DNA from: Desulfolinea sp964487745
Lineage (GTDB): Bacteria; Chloroflexota; Anaerolineae; Anaerolineales; Villigracilaceae
Length of the DNA: 47,928 nt
Reading direction: 5' to 3'
Assembly: GCA_964487745.1 (NCBI GenBank)
Contig: CAZASG010000028.1
Location: forward strand, 1 to 47,928
A program made the translations under genes and the position numbers. Below are positions 33,480 to 42,171 of the stretch, piece after piece. Under the pieces are notes generated by a model. The model searched no databases and was not told where the DNA came from. It saw only the letters and a list, made by a program, of their open reading frames with translations. Numbering within the stretch: position 1 is the first letter of the stretch; each line of letters opens with the position of its first letter.

Positions 33480-34079
33480 CTACTCCTGTTCCAATCGTTC
33501 TTCATAATAAGCAGAGAGAATTTCGCGCAGCTTAAGTCGCGCGCGCAACAACCTTGTCTTTACCGCTGTTTCTGTTATCTCAAGCGCTTCGCTTGTTTCA
33601 CGAATCGAAAGTCCTTCAATATCTCGCAGGATGAAAACAATTCTTAATTTTTCAGAAAGTTGCTGAATGGCTTTATCCAAATGACTCTGCGCTTCCGAGG
33701 ACATCAACTCACCTTCGGGCAAACAACACCAATCTGTAAACGAAGTCAAAAGAAGATCATCGTCGTCTTCACCCTCATCGCTTTGAAACCTTAGATCAAT
33801 TTCGGGTTTTGAACGTCGAATGCTCATCAACGCTTCATTGACTGCGATCCGATAGAGCCATGTTGACAAGCTTGAACGCCCTTCAAATTTAGGTAAAGCC
33901 TGCATCGCCTTCATAAAAGTGTTTTGCAATACATCTTCAGCATCCTGTGAGTTTGAGAGCATCTTCAATGCCAAACGATATATTTTTGTTGAATATGTAT
34001 CTACGAGACGAGCGATCTCTGCCCGATCTCCTGAACGCAATAATTGCAGGGAAAACTCTTGTAAGTCTTCGTTACTCAT
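33480..34079 (-). CDS. ECF-type RNA polymerase sigma factor
   Basis: A 199-residue sigma70-family protein of group 4. Region 2 is seen at about 25-90 (NSQDAEDVLQNTFMKAMQAL, and WLYRIAVNEAL), region 4 at about 135-190 (LSEKLRIVFILRDIEGLSI and a helix-turn-helix ending TRLLRARLKLRE). Between them is an acidic linker and a CC pair. It opens an operon with its zinc anti-sigma, then the Sec-containing oxidoreductase and glutaredoxin, which suggests control of thiol-redox genes. It is divergent from the cyclic-nucleotide-binding protein gene. Confidence 0.92.
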   Translation of the reverse strand: MSNEDLQEFSLQLLRSGDRAEIARLVDTYSTKIYRLALKMLSNSQDAEDVLQNTFMKAMQALPKFEGRSSLSTWLYRIAVNEALMSIRRSKPEIDLRFQSDEGEDDDDLLLTSFTDWCCLPEGELMSSEAQSHLDKAIQQLSEKLRIVFILRDIEGLSIRETSEALEITETAVKTRLLRARLKLREILSAYYEERLEQE

Positions 34080-34279
34080 TTAGATGCTTCCTTGGGCAAA
34101 AAAGTTTCTTGGTTTTCAGGTTTCAATGAAATTCTAAAAATCAGTATAACGCATGATTGTAAATATCCTATAAGCACCGCAGGGAAAGAAAACCGTAAAA
34201 ATTGATAAGGACAAATGTCAAAGCCTTCGGGAAATTTGCCACTAGAAAACAGAAACTCGATAGGATATTATCAAGCATC

Positions 34280-34741
34280 ATGGTTTCTAAATTTGAGAAT
34301 ATCTCCCTTTTTAAGGACCTGAGTGAGGACTCACTGCAACTTTTTGCCCCCCTGTTCGAAACTTGTATATGTCACGAAGGCATCATCTTTGAACAAGGAA
34401 CACCTGCAGTGCATATCTACTTGCTTCTTGAAGGCTCAGTTGATATTCTTTACAAACCTTATGATGCCCCCCCGATCACGATCACCAACGTAAAACCCGG
34501 GGGGATTTTCGGTTGGTCTGCTATTGCGGGCAATAATGTGTATACATCTGGTGCCATTTGTCATGGAACAAGCAAAGCATTACGCATTCAAGGAAATGCC
34601 CTGCGTAAACTATGCCTTGACCACCCTAAAGCTGGTGAACTCCTGCTCGACCGTTTGGCAGAATCTGTTTCAAAGCGTTGGCATAATGCCCATACGCAAG
34701 TGCGTGAAATATTATCGCAGGGTGTGTCCAATAATTTATAG
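34280..34741 (+). CDS. Stand-alone cyclic-nucleotide-binding (CRP-type sensor) domain protein
   Basis: A 153-residue protein whose body is one cNMP-binding beta-roll (LFKDLSEDSLQLFAPLFE, GIIFEQGTPAVHIYLLLEGSV, GGIFGWSAI). It ends shortly after the C-helix (LAESVSKRW) and has no helix-turn-helix, so it is not a DNA-binding CRP. Start is uncertain: 34280 (MVSKFENISLF) fits the family; a TTG at 34202 is also in frame and would add 26 residues. It lies 24 bases before the NifU-like gene and divergent from the ECF sigma gene. Confidence 0.8.
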   Translation: MVSKFENISLFKDLSEDSLQLFAPLFETCICHEGIIFEQGTPAVHIYLLLEGSVDILYKPYDAPPITITNVKPGGIFGWSAIAGNNVYTSGAICHGTSKALRIQGNALRKLCLDHPKAGELLLDRLAESVSKRWHNAHTQVREILSQGVSNNL

Positions 34742-34765
34742 GTATATAAGTAAAAGGAGAAAGGT

Positions 34766-35026
34766 ATGAGTACTTCCGCTGAACATAATCATCCAGTTCA
34801 TAGCAAGGAAGAGCAAATAAAAGGCTTGCTCGCTCAGGTGAGTGCATATATTGAACAATTTCATGGCGGTTCAGTTGAGTTCATCTCTCTAAAAGGCGAT
34901 ACTCTCACTGTGCGCGTGGGCGGGGCCTGTTTGGGATGTCCTCTTTTACCATCCACTTTACAAGGCTGGGTGGCAGGAACAATTCGTCAATTTTTCCCCG
35001 AAATCGAAGTTCTCTCAATAGATTGA
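34766..35026 (+). CDS. NifU-like iron-sulfur cluster scaffold domain protein
   Basis: An 86-residue protein equivalent to the C-terminal NifU (Nfu) domain, which carries Fe-S clusters to target proteins through CxxC (C55 and C58 in VGGACLGCPLLPSTL). The GGSVEFI segment is the family start. RBS AAGGAGAAAGG is ideally placed. It ends at a strong terminator. Confidence 0.9.
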   Translation: MSTSAEHNHPVHSKEEQIKGLLAQVSAYIEQFHGGSVEFISLKGDTLTVRVGGACLGCPLLPSTLQGWVAGTIRQFFPEIEVLSID

Positions 35027-35038
35027 TCTTTTTTACTC

Positions 35039-35073
35039 AAAAAGCGGTGTTCAGTACTGAACACCGCTTTTTC
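35039..35073. terminator. Intrinsic terminator after NifU-like gene
   Basis: AAAAAGCGGTGTTCAGT is followed directly by its exact reverse complement ACTGAACACCGCTTTTT (17-bp arms). Confidence 0.9.
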
Positions 35074-35156
35074 TTATGGTTCTGTCAGATTTGACAGACA
35101 GATTTTATGTTAAACTGGATGAAATTATCTAAGGGGCTCTTTTTTTAGGAGTCAAC

Positions 35157-37889
35157 ATGAAAGAAATCACAATCTGGCTCGCAAAGATGCATCCCAAACA
35201 AAAATATACCCTTTTCGGCTTCTTTTTTGGGTTGCTTTTCCCACTTGTCGGCACACTTATCGAAATTTTACTTGCAGATATCCCTTTTAGTCTGAACAAT
35301 TTTTATAAAATCCAGCAAGCTAATCCCGTACTCTATATCGTTGATACTGCACCGATCATTCTCGGGGCAATCTTCCGCGTTCTCGGAATACGTGAAGGAG
35401 AGCTTGCAGAGGTGAACCGTAATTTGGAGGAAATGGTTAGAGACAGAACAGCCGCTCTTGAGGAAAGCAATCGTGCGTTGGAAGATGAAAATAGTGAACG
35501 TAAACGAGCAGAAAAAGAAATTACCCGGCAAAAAAGATATTTTCAGGCTTTAATCGAAAATAGCCCTGCCGCTGTCGTCCTCCTCGATAACGATGAAGCG
35601 ATCCTGCATTGCAATCCCGCTTTCGAAAATCTCTATGGCTATAACTGCGCCGACATCATGGGGGCAGACATTGACGACCTGATCTCACCAAAAGATGCGA
35701 AGGATCAAGCTGAACTCTTAACCCAACAGGCAATGGATCAACGTGTTCACGCGATCGCTAAAAGAAAACGGAAAGACGGCTCGCTCGTGGACGTGGAGGT
35801 GTTCGGCGTACCCGTATTTGTAGGCGAAGAGCGGGCTGGCGCCCTTGCCATTTACCACGACATCTCTACCCTTGTCCAAGCACGTCAAGCTGCTGAAGAA
35901 GCAAATCGCGCCAAGAGTGAATTTCTCGCGAATATGAGTCACGAGATCCGCACCCCGATGAACGGTGTGATCGGCATGCTCGATATTGCTCTCGATACTC
36001 CACTTTCGCCTGAACAAAAAGAATATCTAACCATCGCCCTGCAAAGTGCTGAAGCTTTGCTGACCTTACTCAACGACATACTCGATTATTCAAAGATCGA
36101 AGCCAAAAAACTCGAACTTGAAATAATCGAATTTGATCTGCGCAACACCGTCGAAGGGGTTGCGTATACGCTTGCCAGCCGCGCGGACGAAAAAGATCTG
36201 GAACTTGCAGCCCTTATTCCACCAGATCTCCCCACAAATTTACTCGGGGATCCAAGCCGATTACGGCAGATATTGGTCAATCTAACCGGCAATGCCATCA
36301 AATTTACAGACAAGGGTGAGGTTGTCATTCGCACGGAAGCTGTTGAAGAAAGTGATGACCATGTGAGCATCCGCTTTTCGGTAGAAGATACTGGCATTGG
36401 AATCAAACAGGAACGAATTAACGCTGTTTTTGAACGTTTTACTCAAGCAGATGGTTCGACCACTCGCAAATTTGGCGGAACAGGCTTGGGGCTGGCGATC
36501 TCGCAAAATCTCGTTGAAGCCATGGGCGGGGAAATGGCTGTCGAAAGTGAGTACGGGAAAGGCTCTGTCTTCTCCTTCCAGATCGGGTTCAAGAAGCAAG
36601 CCCAAAAGGAGAGCGCAACGGAGGTGCAGGTCACCGATCTACGAGACTTAAAAGTCCTGATCATCGATGATAATGCCACAAATCGCACCATCCTTAATAA
36701 AATGGTCGATGGATTTGGTGCACATCCCTACGCTGTCAGCAGTGGACAAGAAGGTCTGGATGCATTGGCACAGGCACGTGCGGAGGATGATCTTTTTGAT
36801 ATTGTTTTGCTAGATATGCAAATGCCAGAAATGGATGGAGAACAAACTGCCAGAGCCATTTTTAGCGACCCACGCAAGAAGAACTTGAGCGTCGTTGTTC
36901 TGACATCGATGGGTAAACGCGGAGATGCTAAACGCCTTGAAGAAGTGGGGTGTGCCGGTTATTTGCTGAAACCGATCAAACAACGAATGCTTTTCGAAGC
37001 GCTATTGAAGATCATGACCGAGAAGAAGAATAAAACACCCGGCACAGGTCGTTTGGTCACGCGTCATCTAGTCAATGAAGAAAAACGCAGGAGCCAGCTG
37101 ATATTGCTCGCGGAAGATAACCCTGTAAATCAGAAGGTTGCTTTGGCATTACTTCAAAAAATAGGGCACTCTGTTGAGGTGGTCAATAATGGCCAAGAGG
37201 CTTTGGATAGCGTACGTGAGAAGAAATACAGCCTTATCTTAATGGATGTGCAAATGCCTATTATGGATGGATTGGAAGCAACCCGCCAAATACGCATTTG
37301 GGAAGATGGCAAGACGCACATCCCCATTATTGCCATGACGGCCCACGCTATGAAAGGCGACCGTGAACGCTGTCTCACGTCCGGGATGGACGATTATGTC
37401 TCAAAACCGCTTGACAAACGCATACTCTTTGCGGCCATTGATCGCTGGTCCAAAGAAGAAGCTGATGAAAGAGAAGAGGTATTCTCTTTTTCTGAAAAAC
37501 TTATCCTGGATGATGATGCCGCGCCTCTTCCGCCACCTTTGGCTGGCTTCCCTTCAAATCACAATATGCCCTTGGATTTAGTTACTGCCCTACCCCGCTT
37601 CGGCAATGATCGCGCTTTTTTTGATGAGATGAGCAAGGATTTTATCGAGAATTTGCCCGAACGTATTCAAGACTTGAGAAATGCCCTCCAAGCTAATGAT
37701 GCTGATGCACTATGCCGAGTGGCGCATAATCTCAAAGGGATGGCCGCAACCTTTTCCGCACACAGATTGACAGAATTATCCAGGGCTATCGAGGAGCAAG
37801 ATAAAGAATATGATCTTGCTCAAGCAACCCAGCTAGTTGATGAAATAGAAAAAGAAACGAAAACCATCAGAGAGTTTTTATCTCTGTAA
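35157..37889 (+). CDS. Hybrid sensor histidine kinase (PAS-HisKA-HATPase-REC-REC-Hpt)
   Basis: A 910-residue multistep phosphorelay protein. Order: two membrane helices (about 17-40, 57-76), a coiled coil (77-125), a PAS domain (about 127-245), HisKA with H262 in NMSHEIRTPMNG, HATPase (about 370-490, GTGLGLAISQNLVEAMGG), receiver 1 with D553 (LLDMQMPEMDGE), receiver 2 with D697 (LMDVQMPIMDGLEATR), and an Hpt domain with H857 (VAHNLKGMAATFSAH). All phospho-residues are present, so a full BarA/ArcB-like relay is possible. It is followed 13 bases later by a pseudo-receiver/ATPase gene. The signal sensed is unknown. Confidence 0.94.
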   Translation: MKEITIWLAKMHPKQKYTLFGFFFGLLFPLVGTLIEILLADIPFSLNNFYKIQQANPVLYIVDTAPIILGAIFRVLGIREGELAEVNRNLEEMVRDRTAALEESNRALEDENSERKRAEKEITRQKRYFQALIENSPAAVVLLDNDEAILHCNPAFENLYGYNCADIMGADIDDLISPKDAKDQAELLTQQAMDQRVHAIAKRKRKDGSLVDVEVFGVPVFVGEERAGALAIYHDISTLVQARQAAEEANRAKSEFLANMSHEIRTPMNGVIGMLDIALDTPLSPEQKEYLTIALQSAEALLTLLNDILDYSKIEAKKLELEIIEFDLRNTVEGVAYTLASRADEKDLELAALIPPDLPTNLLGDPSRLRQILVNLTGNAIKFTDKGEVVIRTEAVEESDDHVSIRFSVEDTGIGIKQERINAVFERFTQADGSTTRKFGGTGLGLAISQNLVEAMGGEMAVESEYGKGSVFSFQIGFKKQAQKESATEVQVTDLRDLKVLIIDDNATNRTILNKMVDGFGAHPYAVSSGQEGLDALAQARAEDDLFDIVLLDMQMPEMDGEQTARAIFSDPRKKNLSVVVLTSMGKRGDAKRLEEVGCAGYLLKPIKQRMLFEALLKIMTEKKNKTPGTGRLVTRHLVNEEKRRSQLILLAEDNPVNQKVALALLQKIGHSVEVVNNGQEALDSVREKKYSLILMDVQMPIMDGLEATRQIRIWEDGKTHIPIIAMTAHAMKGDRERCLTSGMDDYVSKPLDKRILFAAIDRWSKEEADEREEVFSFSEKLILDDDAAPLPPPLAGFPSNHNMPLDLVTALPRFGNDRAFFDEMSKDFIENLPERIQDLRNALQANDADALCRVAHNLKGMAATFSAHRLTELSRAIEEQDKEYDLAQATQLVDEIEKETKTIREFLSL

Positions 37890-37902
37890 AACAGGTGAGC
37901 AA

Positions 37903-39129
37903 ATGCCAACAATTTTAGCTATTGATGACGAAAAAATCTATCATAACCTGATCATCCACGCACTTAAGCCACAAGGTTATGATGTTGAAACTGCTTCCAA
38001 CGGCAGCGAGGGGATCGAAAAGGCTCGTTCCCTCAAACCCGATCTCATCATCACATCTGTGATGATGCCCGATATGAACGGGTACGAAGTCGCCAGTGCC
38101 CTGCGTCGTGAAGAAGCTTTTGCCCACACTCCCATTCTCGTGCTAACCGCACAGTCCGATATGCAAGCCAAATTGGAAGCATTTGAAGCTGGCGCAGATG
38201 ACCATTTGACCAAACCCTTTGTCCCTCAAGAGTTGGCAGCGCGTATCGAGGCATTGCTCAGGCGCGCCGAACGCACTCAAAAGATATATCAGGAAAGCAA
38301 ACCCGCAGAAAAAGAGAAAGCTCGACTGATCGCAGTTCACAGTCTGCGCGGTGGGACGGGCTGTTCCAGTGTGGCAGTAAACTTGTCGTTGGGTTTAGCA
38401 GGTATCTGGCAAAGCCCTGCTATCTTGCTTGATCTCGCCATGACTGCCGGACAGGTGGCATTAATGTTGAGTGCTCCATTGAAGCGCACCTGGGCAGACG
38501 TGGCGCGTTTCAGTGCAGGCAATATTGATATGGAAGCGATCTCTTCAATTATTAACCAACATGAGAGTGGGCTTTCCTTCATCCCCTCACCAACCTTGCC
38601 CTCAGAGGCAACGCCTCTTGACAAGGAAATGCTAAAAGCCACGCTAGAGATGCTGGGCAGGGATTTCAGCTATATCGTTGCTGATCTTTCACACGATTTC
38701 AGTGATATGACCCTCAGTGTACTCGACAAAGCTGATTTGATCCTGTTGTTGGTTGCACCAGAGATGGCATCCATCCGCGCAGCTGTAGCAGCGCTAGATA
38801 CTTATACGAAGCTGGGTTACCCGGCAGAGAAGATCAACCTGGTGCTCAACGCGATCGTGCCACGTTCCGGGCTTTCGAGAGAAAAGATCGAGAGTGCACT
38901 CTCATTGCCTATCAGCATTACTATTCCATATCTGGCAGATAAATTCGTCCATGCCATTAATTATGGAAAACCGATCGTATCCCATCTCCCTGATGAACCG
39001 ATCACAGCCTTGTTTGAAGATTTTGCCTTCTCCTTAAGTCAGGATAATCATAAAAAGAAAAAACCCGCCAATCCAAGTGAAACCTGGATGCGGGTATACA
39101 AACGCGCTGTGGCACGACAAAAGAAATAA
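37903..39129 (+). CDS. Pseudo-receiver fused to CpaE/MinD-like ATPase
   Basis: A 408-residue protein. The N-terminal CheY-like domain (1-120) has IDDEK and a later TKPF lysine, but the phosphoacceptor position is serine (S52 in ITSVMMPDMNG) instead of aspartate. The C-terminal part (about 140-380) is a CpaE/MinD-type P-loop ATPase with the deviant Walker A RGGTGCSSVAVN (about 149-160) and the DLSHDFSD Walker B-like segment. CpaE proteins position pilus secretion machines or other polar structures. The gene is paired with the hybrid kinase, so it may be its output although it cannot accept phosphate at the usual residue. Confidence 0.88.
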   Translation: MPTILAIDDEKIYHNLIIHALKPQGYDVETASNGSEGIEKARSLKPDLIITSVMMPDMNGYEVASALRREEAFAHTPILVLTAQSDMQAKLEAFEAGADDHLTKPFVPQELAARIEALLRRAERTQKIYQESKPAEKEKARLIAVHSLRGGTGCSSVAVNLSLGLAGIWQSPAILLDLAMTAGQVALMLSAPLKRTWADVARFSAGNIDMEAISSIINQHESGLSFIPSPTLPSEATPLDKEMLKATLEMLGRDFSYIVADLSHDFSDMTLSVLDKADLILLLVAPEMASIRAAVAALDTYTKLGYPAEKINLVLNAIVPRSGLSREKIESALSLPISITIPYLADKFVHAINYGKPIVSHLPDEPITALFEDFAFSLSQDNHKKKKPANPSETWMRVYKRAVARQKK

Positions 39130-39171
39130 GAAAAAAACATTTGGTTGGCTTGTCACGATTCTCTTCCATCC

Positions 39172-39199
39172 TACCCTCCCTCGCAAGCGGGGGAGGGTA
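39172..39199. terminator. Hairpin after the CpaE-like gene
   Basis: TACCCTCCC and GGGAGGGTA form a perfect 9-bp stem around TCGCAAGCGG. It resembles half of the G/C-rich repeat at 14874-14967. It may terminate the two-component genes; the following T-run is weak. Confidence 0.5.
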
Positions 39200-39215
39200 T
39201 CTTTATGAGAGAGCA

Positions 39216-39244
39216 TTGAAAGCTCGCTGGAAGACAACTATAAT
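39216..39244 (+). promoter_or_regulatory. Predicted sigma70-type promoter for aspA
   Basis: TTGAAA (39216-39221) and TATAAT (39239-39244) are 17 bases apart. Transcription would begin near 39251, about 34 bases before the aspA ATG. Confidence 0.75.
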
Positions 39245-39284
39245 CGCGCCAGCAGTTACCCCCTAAGTGAAGGATACCTAACCC

Positions 39285-40688
39285 ATGTCACCTGAAAACA
39301 AGATAACGCGCATTGAGCATGACCTGCTCGGCGAACGTGAAGTTCCTGTGGACGCCTACTACGGCATCCACACCCTGCGTGCGATTGAGAATTTTCCGAT
39401 CTCCGGGACACCGATCAAAGCGTATTCCGAACTTGTGAAGGCGCTTGCCTCCGTTAAAAAGGCATCTGCCCTGGCGAATCACGAATTCGGGCTGCTCGAC
39501 GAGAAACGCAAGACGGCCATCGTGAACGCCTGTGAAGATATCGAAAAAGGCGAATTCCACGACGCCTTCATCGTCGATATCATCCAGGGCGGCGCAGGTA
39601 CCTCCACGAATATGAACGCAAACGAAGTGATCGCCAATCGCGCTCTCGATTATCTTGGTCATCCGCATGGGGCATATCATGAGTTACATCCACTGGAGGA
39701 TGTGAACAAGAGCCAGAGCACAAATGATGTCTACCCTACTGCGATCAAGATAGCCTTGCAATCCAAAATTTCTCTCTTGATCGATGCAATGGGAATCTTG
39801 CAAGAAGCCTTCGAAGCAAAAGCAGATGAATTTTCAAATATCCTGAAAATGGGGCGCACCCAATTACAAGATGCCGTACCGATGACTTTGGGACAGGAGT
39901 TCCGTGCATTTGCCATTATGCTCGCTGAGGATCGCGACCGTCTGCGGGAGGCATCAAAATTGATCCGAGAGATCAATCTGGGTGCAACCGCAATTGGTAC
40001 GGGGATCAACGCACCCAAAGGATATGCCAAAGTGGTTTGCAAATATCTTAGCGAGATCACCGGTATTCCCCTGATAACAGCATCTCATCTGGTGGAGGCT
40101 ACACAGGATGCAGGCGTCTTCGTCCAGCTTTCGGGTGTCTTAAAACGGGTTGCTGTCAAACTTTCGAAGACATGCAACGACTTACGCTTGCTCTCTTCGG
40201 GACCGCGTGCAGGACTCAGCGAGATCAACTTGCCACCAGTTCAGGCTGGCTCAAGCATCATGCCCGGCAAGGTAAATCCCGTCATCCCCGAAGTAGTTAA
40301 CCAGATCGCATTTGAAGTGATCGGTAATGATGTAGCTGTCTCATTTGCTGCAGAAGCAGGTCAGCTTCAACTAAACGCTTTCGAGCCGATCATCGTCCGC
40401 AACCTTTTCAACAGTCTGGTCTTCTTACGGCAGGGATGTTTGACTCTCGCAAAACGTTGTGTTGTGGGCATTACCGCCAACCATGAGCGTTTACAAGAAA
40501 TGATCGCCAATTCCATCGGCATCGTGACTGCGCTCAATCCACATATCGGTTATGAAAATGCAACTGCTGTTGCAGCTGAAGCACATCAAAGCGGCAGGGG
40601 CGTAACAGAAATTGTCCTGGAGAAAGGTTTGCTCAGCAAAGAGCAACTAGAAGAAATCCTGCGTCCAGAAAGATTGATCGGAGAGTGA
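39285..40688 (+). CDS. aspA: Aspartate ammonia-lyase
   Basis: A 467-residue fumarase/aspartase-superfamily enzyme converting aspartate to fumarate and ammonia. The aspartase start EHDLLGEREVPVDAYYGIHT and the flexible catalytic loop GSSIMPGKVNP (serine about residue 323-324) are both characteristic; fumarases differ in the first block. It is monocistronic with its own promoter and terminator. Besides catabolism, fumarate produced here could serve as an anaerobic electron acceptor, though no fumarate reductase is in the window. Confidence 0.93.
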   Translation: MSPENKITRIEHDLLGEREVPVDAYYGIHTLRAIENFPISGTPIKAYSELVKALASVKKASALANHEFGLLDEKRKTAIVNACEDIEKGEFHDAFIVDIIQGGAGTSTNMNANEVIANRALDYLGHPHGAYHELHPLEDVNKSQSTNDVYPTAIKIALQSKISLLIDAMGILQEAFEAKADEFSNILKMGRTQLQDAVPMTLGQEFRAFAIMLAEDRDRLREASKLIREINLGATAIGTGINAPKGYAKVVCKYLSEITGIPLITASHLVEATQDAGVFVQLSGVLKRVAVKLSKTCNDLRLLSSGPRAGLSEINLPPVQAGSSIMPGKVNPVIPEVVNQIAFEVIGNDVAVSFAAEAGQLQLNAFEPIIVRNLFNSLVFLRQGCLTLAKRCVVGITANHERLQEMIANSIGIVTALNPHIGYENATAVAAEAHQSGRGVTEIVLEKGLLSKEQLEEILRPERLIGE

Positions 40689-40693
40689 TCTTT

Positions 40694-40736
40694 ATCAAAA
40701 GAAAAAGTCCCGCGTTGCGGGACTTTTTCTTTTGAT
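40694..40736 (+). terminator. Intrinsic terminator after aspA
   Basis: ATCAAAAGAAAAAGTCCCGC and GCGGGACTTTTTCTTTTGAT form a perfect 20-bp stem with loop GTT and T-rich flank. Confidence 0.92.
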
Positions 40737-40753
40737 AAAACCATTTTTAGGGC

Positions 40754-40797
40754 TTGACAATATATCAACCTCCAAGTATTATGAAGTTGATAATACT
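40754..40797 (+). promoter_or_regulatory. PadR/HAAS promoter with overlapping operator
   Basis: TTGACA (40754-40759) and TATTAT (40777-40782) are 17 bases apart. The perfect dyad AGTATTAT-N7-ATAATACT (40775-40797) covers the -10 element, and TATCAAC/GTTGATA (40763-40769 and 40786-40792) interlock with it. A dyad on the -10 just upstream of a PadR gene suggests autorepression. Confidence 0.72.
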
Positions 40798-40839
40798 AAA
40801 AACTAGACAATACGGTTAACTTCTAAGAAAGGAGACAAC

Positions 40840-41208
40840 GTGACCGATCAAAGTTCACCTACAAAAAAATTTCAAAAAGAAATGAATTCGGGCACAGCAT
40901 CCCTGGTCTTGCTCAGCGTTCTTTCGCAAAGCGACAAATCAATGTATGGATATCAGATCGCAAAATTATTGGATGAAAATCGCAAAGATGCCCCTGCTAT
41001 GAAACAGGGTGCTTTATACCCCGTACTACGCTCTTTGGAAAAAAACGGTTTGCTTTCCAGCAAAGTTGAACCCTCTGTTTCAGGCCCTCCACGCCGTTAC
41101 TACACTATCACGGATGAAGGGCGCGAGACTCTCACCCACTGGGTTGAAATATGGGAGCAAATGAAAAATTTTGTCGACAATATCCTTGAAGGAGAGAATC
41201 ATGTTTAA
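40840..41208 (+). CDS. PadR-family transcriptional regulator
   Basis: A 122-residue winged-helix regulator of the PadR type. Signature: SMYGYQIAKLLDE, then GALYPVLRSLEKNGLLSS and the wing PRRYYTITDEGR. The start is GTG at 40840, eight bases after AAAGGAG. It overlaps the downstream HAAS gene by 8 bases. In such pairs the PadR protein commonly represses its own operon. A dyad over the -10 element upstream is a plausible binding site. Confidence 0.92.
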   Translation: MTDQSSPTKKFQKEMNSGTASLVLLSVLSQSDKSMYGYQIAKLLDENRKDAPAMKQGALYPVLRSLEKNGLLSSKVEPSVSGPPRRYYTITDEGRETLTHWVEIWEQMKNFVDNILEGENHV

Positions 41209-42082
41209 TACCGTTGAAGAATATCTCGCCGCCCTCAAAAAAGAGATGCAGGGCGTCGATAGCGCCACTGTCCAGGATGCCCTCGTCGATGCAGAGGAAC
41301 ATCTCCGCACCGCTTTGGAAAGTGCCGATGAAAAGAACGAAGAGGCACTATCGCTCATCATCGAAGAATACGGGACACCGGAAGAAACGGCAGAAGCCTA
41401 TGCGGAGGTGGAACGACGCACCGCTCCTGCGTTAGCTGGCTCGGCAACCAAAAAAGAGCTTTCTGGGCTGGGACGTTTCTTTGCCATCTATGCCGACCCA
41501 AGAGCCTGGGGGGCACTATTTTATATGTTGATTGCCTTTCTAACAGGTATTATCTACTTTACTTGGGCAACGGTTGGCGTTTCTCTTTCAGTTTCTCTAG
41601 CTCTCTTTATTTTTGGTCTCCCCGTAGCATTGCTCTTCCTTTTATCGGTACGAGGTATCGCATGGCTGGAAGGGCGTTTGGTCGAAGCCTTGCTCGGCGT
41701 TAGAATGCCTCGCCGCTCATTACCTGCCCCAACAAACACTAAATTGCTTGACCGTGTTAAGGAGCTTGTCAAAGACAAGCACACCTGGTTCGCAATCGTA
41801 TATATGCTCATCCAATTTATTCTGGGCACAGCATATTTCGTCGTTCTGGTCACAGTTTTTTCTTTCTCCCTTTCTGGGCTTGCTATCCCCATTTTGCAAG
41901 AAGTTTTCCATCTGCCTATCATAGTAAATTATGATGCTTACTACTATATGCCCTCATGGGGATATCCGCTAACTATTATGGCTGGCGTTTTCCTTTGGAC
42001 TGCGATGATGCACTTCGCCAAATGGATCGGGAGTCTGCATGGGCGCTTTGCCAAATTCATGTTGATCGCTGAGCAAGACTAA
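41201..42082 (+). CDS. HAAS-domain membrane protein with putative sensor domain
   Basis: A 293-residue protein. The N-terminal helical domain (about 1-75, TVEEYLAALKKEM and IIEEYGTPEETAEAYAE) is of the HAAS/DUF1700 type that usually accompanies PadR regulators. Four or more membrane helices follow (about 100-145, 195-240, 260-280) in the pattern of the 'putative sensor' family (YADPRAWGALFYMLIAFL). ATG 41201 has RBS AGGAGAG; a GTG/ATG further upstream in frame is inside padR. The likely role is envelope stress sensing with PadR; direct evidence is lacking. Confidence 0.85.
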   Translation: MFNTVEEYLAALKKEMQGVDSATVQDALVDAEEHLRTALESADEKNEEALSLIIEEYGTPEETAEAYAEVERRTAPALAGSATKKELSGLGRFFAIYADPRAWGALFYMLIAFLTGIIYFTWATVGVSLSVSLALFIFGLPVALLFLLSVRGIAWLEGRLVEALLGVRMPRRSLPAPTNTKLLDRVKELVKDKHTWFAIVYMLIQFILGTAYFVVLVTVFSFSLSGLAIPILQEVFHLPIIVNYDAYYYMPSWGYPLTIMAGVFLWTAMMHFAKWIGSLHGRFAKFMLIAEQD

Positions 42083-42095
42083 GCTTGGAACATAA

Positions 42096-42123
42096 AAAAA
42101 TCCCCGCAGATGCGGGGATTTTT
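42096..42123. terminator. Bidirectional terminator
   Basis: AAAAATCCCCGCA and TGCGGGGATTTTT form a 13-bp stem with a 2-base centre, between the convergent HAAS and PrsW-GAF genes. Confidence 0.9.
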
Positions 42124-42171
42124 GATTCCATAACGGGAGCAAGTACTGGTCCAAGAGCGAAACGGGGCTAT

